Below, in pieces: positions 56,933 through 64,000 of a stretch of DNA of 64,000 nucleotides (position 1 is its first letter; every line of letters starts with the position of its first letter). A program made the translations under genes and the position numbers. The DNA is taken from positions 1-64,000 of the forward strand of contig NZ_JAVHJP010000008.1 in NCBI RefSeq assembly GCF_031020795.1. Reading direction: 5' to 3'. The notes below the pieces were generated by a model. That model did not search any database, had not been told where the DNA came from, and worked only from the letters and a program-made list of their open reading frames with translations. Source of the stretch: Hydrogenophaga pseudoflava (GTDB lineage Bacteria; Pseudomonadota; Gammaproteobacteria; Burkholderiales; Burkholderiaceae_C).

Positions 56933-57784
56933 ATGTCCGACACCACCCAGGCGCCTTTCACCCTGCGCGACGGCCTGAACATCGCGCTCTACGACTGGCC
57001 CCTGCAGTCGCGGCAGCGGCCCCGCGCCGTCGTGCTCATCGTGCACGGGCTGGGGGAACACGCCTGGCGCTACGACGCGGTGGCGCAGCGCCTGAACGAA
57101 TGGGGCTTCTGCGTGCGCGCCTACGACCAGCGCGGCCATGGCGACTCGGGTGGTGATCAAGGGGTGCTGTCCGACGACGACGACCTGCTGGCGGATCTGG
57201 AGGAACTGGTGGACGACACGCGCCGCCACATCGCGGAACCCTGGGCCTGCCCCCTGGTGCTGCTGGGCCACAGCATGGGCGGACTGGTGGCGGCCACCTT
57301 CGTGCAGCGCAGGATCGCACCGGTGGACGCCCTGGTGCTTTCGTCGCCCGCGCTGGACACCGGCATGAACGCCTTCCAGCGCGCACTGACCCGGCTGCTC
57401 TACCGCTGGGCACCCGACCTCACCGTGCCGAACGGGCTGGACCCGCGCGGCATCTCCCACGACCCGGCGCAGGTGGCGGCCTACCAGCGGGACCGGCTGG
57501 TGCACAACCGCATTTCGGCGCGGCTGGCGCGCTTCATCGACGGCAACGGGCCCCGCGTGGTCGCGGCCGCACCGAACTGGTCCGTGCCCACGCTGCTGAT
57601 GTACGCCGGTGCCGACCGGCTGGTGCGACCCGACGGCAGCCGCGCCTTTGCCGCCGTCGCCCCGGCGGCACTGGTGCGCAGCCGCCGGTTCGACGGCCTG
57701 TTCCACGAAATCTTCAACGAGGCCGATCCGTCGGCCGTGTACGCCGAACTGCGGGCCTGGCTCGACGCGCGGATCCCCGCCTGA
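56933..57784 (+). CDS. Alpha/beta hydrolase, monoacylglycerol-lipase-like
   Basis: 283 residues. The oxyanion segment 'IVHGLGEHAWRYD' (about 31-43), the nucleophile elbow 'GHSMGGLVAA' and a catalytic His in 'RFDGLFHEIFNE' match the Hydrolase_4/monoglyceride lipase family ('serine aminopeptidase S33' by name in databases). It is likely a cytosolic esterase or lipase. It is downstream of the M20 peptidase and convergent with yidB. Confidence 0.88.
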   Translation: MSDTTQAPFTLRDGLNIALYDWPLQSRQRPRAVVLIVHGLGEHAWRYDAVAQRLNEWGFCVRAYDQRGHGDSGGDQGVLSDDDDLLADLEELVDDTRRHIAEPWACPLVLLGHSMGGLVAATFVQRRIAPVDALVLSSPALDTGMNAFQRALTRLLYRWAPDLTVPNGLDPRGISHDPAQVAAYQRDRLVHNRISARLARFIDGNGPRVVAAAPNWSVPTLLMYAGADRLVRPDGSRAFAAVAPAALVRSRRFDGLFHEIFNEADPSAVYAELRAWLDARIPA

Positions 57785-57787
57785 GGT

Positions 57788-58285
57788 TCAGCGGCGGCCC
57801 ATCAGGCCGCCAAGCATGCCCATCAGGTCACCTGCGTCCAGACCCCCGGTGCCGCCGCGCTGACCCCCGCCGAGCAGCGCTCCGAGCGCGCCCAGTCCGT
57901 TGTCCGCCGGCACCTGTCCCTGCGGCGTGAGCTGGTCGATCAGGCCCGGGAGCAGATCGGCCATGGTGCCCGCGGCTTCCTGCTGGCTGCCGCCGAGCTG
58001 GCGGGTGATCAGGTCCATGAGCTCCGGGCCCAGGGCGCTGCCCAGCGCGTCGGGCGAGACCGGCTGGTTGGCGCCGGTGCCCACCCAGGAGGCCGCGGCG
58101 TCGCCCAGACCGGCCTGCTGCAGCCGGGCCAGCAGGCCGGAGAGTCCGCCTGCGCTGTCCATCAGGGCGCCGATGAGGCCGATCAACAGCTGCGGGTCCA
58201 CGCCGCCGGGCGACCGTTGCGTGTTCTGCTGCCCGCCAAAAGCGGCGTCGGTGGCCGCACCCACCAGTGAATCCAACAGTCCCAT
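57788..58285 (-). CDS. yidB: YidB/DUF937-family protein
   Basis: 165 residues, Gly/Leu-rich. It begins 'MGLLDSLVGAATDAAFGG' and contains 'VSPDALGSALGPELMDLI', the YidB-like signature, with a Gly-rich tail. The function of the family is unknown. It has no signal peptide. Its start faces the MFS gene on the same strand, 45 bp apart. Confidence 0.85.
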   Translation of the reverse strand: MGLLDSLVGAATDAAFGGQQNTQRSPGGVDPQLLIGLIGALMDSAGGLSGLLARLQQAGLGDAAASWVGTGANQPVSPDALGSALGPELMDLITRQLGGSQQEAAGTMADLLPGLIDQLTPQGQVPADNGLGALGALLGGGQRGGTGGLDAGDLMGMLGGLMGRR

Positions 58286-58330
58286 GCTGCGCTCCTCAAC
58301 AAGTCGTGTCCGGCACCTGCATGGGCCGGT

Positions 58331-59506
58331 TCAGGCGGGATTGTGGGCTGGGCGCCGGCGCCAGGCAAGCCAGACCAGGGCCAGCCCGGTGAGCGCCACG
58401 GGCAGCAGCGAACCAAGGTTCAGCAAGGCCCAGCCCTGAGTGGTGACGAGGGCGCCGGAGGCGAAGGAAGTGACCGCCATGGTGGCAAAAACGAAGAAGT
58501 TGATGGCGGCCTGTGCGCGGTCTTTTTCCTCAGGCCTGTAGGCTTGCAGCGACAGTGTGGTGCTGCCGGTGAACAGGAAATTCCAGCCCACGCCCAGCAG
58601 GAACAGCGCCAGCAGGAACTGGTGCAGGTCCACACCGGTGAGCGCGATGGCGATGCAGGCGGCGTTCAGCAGCACGCCCACACCCATGATGGTGAGCACG
58701 CCGAAGCGCTTGATCAGGTGGCCGGTGAAGAAGCCGGGCGCGAACATGCCGATCACGTGCCACTCCAGCACCAGGGCCGCGTCCTCGAACTCGAAGCCGC
58801 AGACCTGCATGGCCAGCGGCGTGGCCGCCATCAGCAGGTTCATCACGCCATAGCCCAGCGCCGCGCCCGCGGCCGCGACGATGAAGACGGGCTGCTTCAT
58901 GATCTCCGAGAGGGGCCGGCCGGTGTCGGCGTTGGCCTTCCTGGGCGGCAGCGGCGGGAACTTCATGAAGGCCATGACCGCCATGGACAGCAGCGCCACC
59001 ACCGCCAGCGCGAGGTAGGCGCCGGCGAACGGCACGTCCAGCAGGTTGCGTGTGCGGCTGGCCAGGTTGGGGCCGAGCACCGCGCCCACCAGACCACCGG
59101 CCAGCACGAGCGACACCGCCTTCTCGCGGAACTCGGGCGCCGCCAGCTCGGCCGCCGCAAAGCGGTAGAGCTGACCGTTGGCGCTGTAGTAGCCGGCCAC
59201 CACGGTGGCGGCCACCAGCAACCAGAAGTTGCGGTCCATCGCCGCCCAGTAGCACAGCAGGGCCGAGCCCAGAGCCACCAGCAGGCCGATCTGGAACGAA
59301 CCCTGCCGGCCGAAGGCGCTCTGCGTGCGCGCCACCAGCGGCGTGGACAGCGCGCCTCCGACCACATAGCCCATCACCGGCAGCGTGGCCATCCAGCCCA
59401 GGGGTGCCAGCGAGAGGCCGACCAGGCCGTTGATCGCGATGAAGACCACGTTGTTGGTCAGGAACAGGCCTTGCGCGGCGGCCAGGAGCCAGAGGTTCTT
59501 GTTCAT
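58331..59506 (-). CDS. MFS transporter
   Basis: 391 residues from the ATG at 59506 ('MNKNLWLLAAAQGLFLTNN'). Twelve transmembrane segments with the usual short central loop ('KFPPLPPRKANADTGRPLS') are predicted by hydrophobicity. MFS-type repeats are present but no substrate signature is. It sits upstream of yidB on the same strand and divergent from the DUF4410-like gene. The reading frame extends 31 codons upstream with no membrane character. Confidence 0.88.
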   Translation of the reverse strand: MNKNLWLLAAAQGLFLTNNVVFIAINGLVGLSLAPLGWMATLPVMGYVVGGALSTPLVARTQSAFGRQGSFQIGLLVALGSALLCYWAAMDRNFWLLVAATVVAGYYSANGQLYRFAAAELAAPEFREKAVSLVLAGGLVGAVLGPNLASRTRNLLDVPFAGAYLALAVVALLSMAVMAFMKFPPLPPRKANADTGRPLSEIMKQPVFIVAAAGAALGYGVMNLLMAATPLAMQVCGFEFEDAALVLEWHVIGMFAPGFFTGHLIKRFGVLTIMGVGVLLNAACIAIALTGVDLHQFLLALFLLGVGWNFLFTGSTTLSLQAYRPEEKDRAQAAINFFVFATMAVTSFASGALVTTQGWALLNLGSLLPVALTGLALVWLAWRRRPAHNPA

Positions 59507-59599
59507 AAGCCGTTGTTTATACAGTGGGCGCGGCCTTCCAGGGGGCCTGTACGATGTGGCCGCCTCCGACCGGAGGCCATTCATCAACAAGGAGGACAA

Positions 59600-60166
59600 G
59601 TGATTTCAGCGTGCACGCGCCGCACCGGCGCCCTGATTCTGTTGGCGTTCATGACCGTCGCCCCGTCGTTTTCCGCGATGGCCGCCGACGCCAAAGCCGA
59701 AGAAGCGCCCCGCAAGTACACCCAGGCTTATGTGACCGACATCGTGGTGAAGCTGCTCGACAGCGAGCCGGACGAGAAGCGGATCGAAGACAAGAAGACC
59801 ATGGAAATGAAGCTGCCCCAGTCCACCCGCAAGAAGCTGCAGGACGAAGGCCTGACGGTCGCCGACACCGATCCAGGCCCGGTGGCCGGCGCGGTGCGGT
59901 TGAAGATCGCCATGGACTACGACCCGGGCAACCGGGCCTTGCGCTGGGTCGGTGGCATGTTTGGGGCCGGCAAGGGCACCGTGTCCGTGAAGGTCGAGGC
60001 GGTGGACGCGGTCACGGGTGGCTCGGTGGCGACCGAGGAATACAGCGACTCCAAACGCATGGGTGGCGCCGGGGGCGATTTTTATGGCTTTGCGATCGAT
60101 GCGGTCGACGAGGCGCTGGAGAACCTGGCCGAAAAACTCGCCGCCATTCCCAAGCCCGTCCAGTGA
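59600..60166 (+). CDS. Exported DUF4410-like protein
   Basis: 188 residues from the GTG at 59600, chosen because a perfect AAGGAGG Shine-Dalgarno lies 5 bp upstream. A Sec signal peptide ('ALILLAFMTVAPSFSAMAAD') is followed by a small domain with 'GAVRLKIAMDYDPGNRALRW' and 'GTVSVKVEAVDAVTGG', resembling DUF4410 periplasmic/outer-membrane-associated proteins. There is no lipobox Cys after the signal. Function is unknown. Confidence 0.75.
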   Translation: MISACTRRTGALILLAFMTVAPSFSAMAADAKAEEAPRKYTQAYVTDIVVKLLDSEPDEKRIEDKKTMEMKLPQSTRKKLQDEGLTVADTDPGPVAGAVRLKIAMDYDPGNRALRWVGGMFGAGKGTVSVKVEAVDAVTGGSVATEEYSDSKRMGGAGGDFYGFAIDAVDEALENLAEKLAAIPKPVQ

Positions 60167-60199
60167 CGCGGGGCGCGGCGGTCGCTGCGGGCGACGGCC

Positions 60200-60922
60200 T
60201 CAGGCCAGCGCCTGCACCAGCGCCGCCAGGGCGGCCGTTTCGGCGCGCAGAACCCTCGGACCCAGTGTCACGGGCAGGAAGCCGGCCTGGCGAGCGAGGG
60301 CGTCCTCCTGCGCGGACAGGCCGCCTTCCGGGCCGCTGAGGAACAGCACCGGCGCGTCCGCCGGCTGTTGGCGCAGCACCTCCGCCAGCGGGCGAGTGCC
60401 TTCGGCCAGGGAGAGCACGCAGCGCAGCGGTGCGATGGCGTCGCTCTGGCGCAGCCAGGTCGCCACGTCGGCCACCGGCCGCACCGCCGGCACGCGGTTG
60501 CCGCCGCACTGCTCGCAGGCCGCCACGGCCACCGACTGCCAGTGACCCTGTTTCTTGGCCGCCCGCTCGCCACTGAGGCGCAGCACGCTGTGTGCGGTGT
60601 GCAGCGGCTGCAGGCTGGCCACGCCGAGCTCGGCGGCCTTCTCCACCAGCCAGTCCATGCGCTCGTTGGCCGGCATGCCCACCGCCAGGTGCACGCGGCG
60701 TCCCGGCTCGCGCTCGGTGTCCTCGAACGCTTCGACCTTCACCGCCACGTCGCTTCGGCCCATGCGCAGGACCGTGGCCGACCACTGGCCGCCCTCGCCG
60801 TTGAACAGCGTGATCGCATCGCCGGGCTGGTGGCGCAGCACCTGCACGTGGCGGGCCGCAGCGGGCGGCAGGTCCAGCTCGGCGCCGGCGCTCAGCGGGA
60901 CGGGGCAGTGAAAGCGTGGCAC
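60200..60922 (-). CDS. rsmE: 16S rRNA (uracil-1498-N3)-methyltransferase RsmE
   Basis: 240 residues from a GTG at 60922 ('MPRFHCPVPL'). The PUA-like N-terminal domain ('HVQVLRHQPGDAITLFNGEG') precedes the SPOUT/trefoil-knot methylase with 'FLSGPEGGLSAQE' and 'LGPRVLRAETAALAAL', the RsmE cofactor-knot signature. It methylates U1498 in the 30S subunit. It follows amgK by 14 bp on the same strand. Confidence 0.94.
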   Translation of the reverse strand: MPRFHCPVPLSAGAELDLPPAAARHVQVLRHQPGDAITLFNGEGGQWSATVLRMGRSDVAVKVEAFEDTEREPGRRVHLAVGMPANERMDWLVEKAAELGVASLQPLHTAHSVLRLSGERAAKKQGHWQSVAVAACEQCGGNRVPAVRPVADVATWLRQSDAIAPLRCVLSLAEGTRPLAEVLRQQPADAPVLFLSGPEGGLSAQEDALARQAGFLPVTLGPRVLRAETAALAALVQALA

Positions 60923-60936
60923 GTTGGAAAGAAGGC

Positions 60937-62028
60937 TCAGACCCGGCCGAAGGCGAAGCCGCTGGCGACCTGCAGGCCTTCCACCTCGTCGACCAGGCGC
61001 AGCAGCGGCGCCAGTTCGCGGTAGCGGTGCGCGGTGGCGCGGATGTAGCCGATGAAACGCGGCGCATCGGCCAGGTACCTGGGCTTGCCATCGCGCAGCG
61101 TCAGGCGCGCAAAGATGCCGGCCACCTTGAGGTGGCGCTGCAGGCCCATCCATTCGACGGCGCGGTAGAAGGCACCGAAGTCGCTGTGCCAGTCCTCGAA
61201 GTCCATCAGCCCGGCCTTGCGCGCCTTTTCCCAGTAGCGCACGGTGATGTCGATGACGAAGTCTTCTTCCCAGCTCAGGAAGGCATCGCGCATCAGGCTG
61301 GCGATGTCGTAGGTGATGGGGCCGTGCACCGCGTCCTGGAAGTCCAGCACGCCCAGCTGCTGCGCGGGGGTGGCGCCGGGCCGGGCCGGGATCATCAGGT
61401 TGCGTGGCATGAAGTCGCGGTGCACGTGCACCGTGGGGGCGGCCAGATTGCGCGCCACGATGGTGTCGAAGGTTTTTTGCAGGGTGGCCGCGACGGCGCC
61501 CTCGACCTTCACCTGCCGGTGCTGCGTCAGGTACCAGTCGGGGAACAGCTGCAGCTCGCGCCGCAGCAGAGCCTCGTCGTAAGGGGGCAGCTCACCGGGC
61601 TTCGAGGCCAGTTGCCAGGCCAGCAGCGTGTCCACCGCCTGCATATAGCGCGCATGGTTGGCCTGGGGGTTGTCGGCGTCAATCTGCTCCATCATGGTCT
61701 GCGTGCCCAGGTCGGGCAGCAGCATGAAGCCCTGGGGCTCGTCCCAGGCCAGGATGTCCGGCACCAGCAGGCCGGCGGCCTTCATCAGGCCGGCCACGTG
61801 CACGAAGGGCTGGCAGTTCTCCTTGTCGGGCGGTGCATCCATGACGATGCGGCTGCCACCGCCCTCGGTGTCCACCCGCAGGTAGCGGCGAAAGCTGGCG
61901 TCGGCCGAGGCCGGACGCAGCGTCTGTGGCCGCAGGCCCTGGGACGTGGCCAGTCCTTGCAGCCAGTGGTCAAAGGCGGTCTGGCGGGCCGGGTCGGCCC
62001 AGGTGACAACGGGGGTGTTAGGGGTCAT
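60937..62028 (-). CDS. amgK: Cell-wall sugar kinase AmgK (aminoglycoside-phosphotransferase fold)
   Basis: 363 residues from the ATG at 62028 ('MTPNTPVVTWADPARQTAFD'). The APH-like kinase fold has 'SFRRYLRVD', the catalytic loop 'VHVHRDFMPRNLM' (HxDxxxxN) and 'VLDFQDAVHGP' (Mg-binding Asp). AmgK phosphorylates MurNAc/GlcNAc in the MurU recycling pathway that confers fosfomycin tolerance. The divergent position next to lptD is typical of the pseudomonad/Burkholderiales locus. MurU itself is not in the window. Confidence 0.8.
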   Translation of the reverse strand: MTPNTPVVTWADPARQTAFDHWLQGLATSQGLRPQTLRPASADASFRRYLRVDTEGGGSRIVMDAPPDKENCQPFVHVAGLMKAAGLLVPDILAWDEPQGFMLLPDLGTQTMMEQIDADNPQANHARYMQAVDTLLAWQLASKPGELPPYDEALLRRELQLFPDWYLTQHRQVKVEGAVAATLQKTFDTIVARNLAAPTVHVHRDFMPRNLMIPARPGATPAQQLGVLDFQDAVHGPITYDIASLMRDAFLSWEEDFVIDITVRYWEKARKAGLMDFEDWHSDFGAFYRAVEWMGLQRHLKVAGIFARLTLRDGKPRYLADAPRFIGYIRATAHRYRELAPLLRLVDEVEGLQVASGFAFGRV

Positions 62029-62174
62029 GCAAGCGGGGGGAGACGGGGGCGCCGGCGCGCTGGCAGGCCGGGCTGGAGGCATAGGATAATGGCCGGAGAT
62101 TCTACAAATCCCTCTTGCCTGCGGCCACGTCCGCAGGCAGTCCGAAGCCCGGTCGACCGACAGCGACGGGGCAT

Positions 62175-64000
62175 GTGCCACCGAAATCAGAGACGGCCGT
62201 TTCGCCACACACCGCCTTGAAACCTGATTCCTCCTCCCTGAACAGCCCCGCCCGCCCGTCGCGCCTGGCGCGACTCCCGGAACCCACCACCCTGGCGCGC
62301 GCTGTGCAGGGAGCGCTGGCCGTTCTGGCACTGGGCGGAGTCTGCACACCCTCCTGGGCCCAGAACACCGCGGCCGGGCAGGATGCGGCGGCCATCCGTC
62401 TCAAACCGGGCGATACGCTGGTCCAGCAGGTGCCGACGGAGGTCCGCAAGCAACTGCCGGTGTTCATCTGGGGTGAGAGCCTCGAGGGCGAGATGGACGG
62501 GGTGACGGTCATGCAGGGTGGCGCCGAGCTGCGGCGCCACGACACCGTGATCCGGGCCGACCGCATCGAGCACGACAAGCGCACCGGCGAGACCAAGGCC
62601 CAGGGCAACGTGCTCATCAACCGCAACGGCGACCGCTTCACCGGTCCCGACGCCGAGGTCAATGTCAACAGCCACTGGGGCCATTTCAACCAGCCCGAAT
62701 ACTCGCTGCTGAAGAACGAGGGCAAGGGCGACGCGCGCCGGGTCGACTTCATGGGTGACGACCGCACGCTGGTGCACGATGGCCGCTACTCGACCTGCCC
62801 GCGACCGCCCGGTTCGACCTGGATGCCCGACTGGATCGTGCGCGCCTCGTCCATCGAACTGGACCGGGTGGAGGACGTCGGCATCGCCAAGTCGGGCGTG
62901 ATCGAGTTCATGGGGGTGCCCATCCTGGCGGCGCCCATCCTGAGCTTCCCGCTGTCGGACCAGCGCAAGACCGGGGCCCTGCCGCCCAGCCTGAGCATCA
63001 GCACCCAGAGCGGCGTGGAACTGTCCACGCCCTACTACTTCAACATCGCCCCCAACTACGACGCGACGGTCACGCCCACGCTGATGACCAAACGCGGTCT
63101 GGACCTTTCGGGCGAGTTCCGCTACCTGCAACCGGGCTACTCCGGCAACCTGCGCACGTCCTACATGCCGTCGGACAAGCTGCGCGACGACGACCGCTGG
63201 GCGGTGGCCTACCGGCACAACCAACAGCTGACCCGCCCGATCGGCGGGGGCAGCCCGATCGGGCTGCGGGTGAACCTCAACAAGGTCAGCGACGACAACT
63301 ACTGGCGCGACTTCCCGCGCACCATCACCTCGCTGACTTCCCGCCTGCTGCACAACGAAGTGTCGATGGGCTGGGGCAAGGGGCCGTGGTCAGCGAGCGC
63401 CGGCATGTACCGGTACCAGACCCTGCAGGACGTGAACGCGCCGATCACGCCGCCCTTCGACCGGCTGCCGTCGGTGGGTTTCTCGTACGAGCAGCCGAAC
63501 CAGACGCTGTTTGGTGCCCCGGGATGGGATTTGTCCTTCGCCACCAACGCCACGCGTTTCCAGCGGGCGGTGCTGAGTGCAGGTGTGCCGACCGGGCGGG
63601 AGATCGGTGGTGACCGCTCGGTGGCGGTGGCTCAGATTGCCCGGCGCTGGCAGGCACCGGGCTGGTTCGTCATCCCCAAGGCGCGGGTGCACATGGCGCG
63701 CTACAGCAACGACAACACCACCGGCTCCACGGTGTCGGCCACGCGCACCGTGCCCACGGTCAGTATCGACAGTGGGCTGGTGTTCGAGCGGCCGGCCGAG
63801 TTCTTCGGCACCAGCTACATCCAGACCCTGGAGCCGCGCGCCTTTGCGACCTGGACGCCCTTCCGCGATCAAAGCGAACTGCCCAACTACGACTCGGCCG
63901 CGCGCAGCTTCAACTACTCCAGCATGTTCGCCGAGCACGCCTTCAGTGGCAACGACCGCATCAGCGACACCCGGGCGGTGACGGTGGGCGTGAGTTCGCG
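62175..64000 (+). CDS. lptD: LPS-assembly outer-membrane protein LptD, 5' part
   Basis: Open to the window end without a stop; about 608 residues are visible of an expected 750-850. A GTG at 62175 is the preferred start (G-rich segment upstream); a TTG at 62217 is an alternative. A signal peptide ('VQGALAVLALGGVCTPSWAQ') is followed by the OstA/LptA-like domain ('RADRIEHDKRTGETKAQGNV'), the first conserved Cys in 'YSTCPRP', and the start of the beta-barrel ('GVELSTPYYFNIAPNYD'). LptD with LptE inserts LPS into the outer leaflet. It is divergent from amgK. Confidence 0.93.
   Translation, partial: MPPKSETAVSPHTALKPDSSSLNSPARPSRLARLPEPTTLARAVQGALAVLALGGVCTPSWAQNTAAGQDAAAIRLKPGDTLVQQVPTEVRKQLPVFIWGESLEGEMDGVTVMQGGAELRRHDTVIRADRIEHDKRTGETKAQGNVLINRNGDRFTGPDAEVNVNSHWGHFNQPEYSLLKNEGKGDARRVDFMGDDRTLVHDGRYSTCPRPPGSTWMPDWIVRASSIELDRVEDVGIAKSGVIEFMGVPILAAPILSFPLSDQRKTGALPPSLSISTQSGVELSTPYYFNIAPNYDATVTPTLMTKRGLDLSGEFRYLQPGYSGNLRTSYMPSDKLRDDDRWAVAYRHNQQLTRPIGGGSPIGLRVNLNKVSDDNYWRDFPRTITSLTSRLLHNEVSMGWGKGPWSASAGMYRYQTLQDVNAPITPPFDRLPSVGFSYEQPNQTLFGAPGWDLSFATNATRFQRAVLSAGVPTGREIGGDRSVAVAQIARRWQAPGWFVIPKARVHMARYSNDNTTGSTVSATRTVPTVSIDSGLVFERPAEFFGTSYIQTLEPRAFATWTPFRDQSELPNYDSAARSFNYSSMFAEHAFSGNDRISDTRAVTVGVSS

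Overview
The window looks like a high-GC betaproteobacterial chromosome of the order Burkholderiales, most likely family Comamonadaceae (Hydrogenophaga/Acidovorax type). This rests on the gyrB-dnaN-dnaA / rpmH-rnpA-yidD-yidC-mnmE origin neighbourhood, a metX-metW pair, a kdsD-kdsC-lptC cluster, amgK beside lptD, and a large chemoreceptor array. Genes left of about 26.0 kb run almost entirely on the minus strand and genes to the right mostly on the plus strand. The dnaA-rpmH gap at 25994-26235, with one consensus DnaA box, is therefore the candidate origin.

Region 1 (1-5.4 kb) is a Tn7-like transposition core, tnsA-tnsB-tnsC-tniQ, in one tightly coupled minus-strand operon. A palindrome-rich, AT-richer stretch (4967-5383) lies upstream of tnsA, where a Tn7-type element would normally have its end.

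Region 2 (5.4-20.4 kb) is an accessory defence island. A seven-gene minus-strand operon encodes, in transcription order, a ribbon-helix-helix regulator, a DUF499 ATPase, a small conserved partner, a DUF1156 adenine methylase, a PLD-SNF2 helicase, a SIR2 NADase and a HerA ATPase. It joins a helicase-methylase-ATPase (Hma/DISARM-like) module to a SIR2-HerA module with 4-bp overlaps or short gaps. A promoter overlapping an inverted repeat lies in front of the regulator. A frameshifted DUF6988-like gene lies downstream.

Region 3 (20.6-30.4 kb) is the replication-origin core: gyrB, dnaN, dnaA, oriC, rpmH, rnpA, yidD, yidC and mnmE. Region 4 (30.4-42.5 kb) holds a beta-propeller protein with a coiled-coil tail, a cyclic-nucleotide-binding protein, apt, a Tat-exported MBL hydrolase, a K+/H+ antiporter, the Kdo/LPS-transport genes kdsD-kdsC-lptC followed by an SDR, a glycine-rich RRM protein, and metX-metW behind a SAM-II riboswitch with its own terminator.

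Region 5 (43.3-55.3 kb) is an uninterrupted array of six methyl-accepting chemotaxis proteins and two cheW genes. Gene conversion has kept a 735-bp block identical in two receptors and a 425-bp block identical in the two cheW genes. Two sites resemble sigma-28 promoters. Region 6 (55.4-64 kb) contains an M20 peptidase, an alpha/beta hydrolase, yidB, an MFS transporter, a DUF4410-like exported protein, rsmE, amgK and the 5' part of lptD, which runs off the window.
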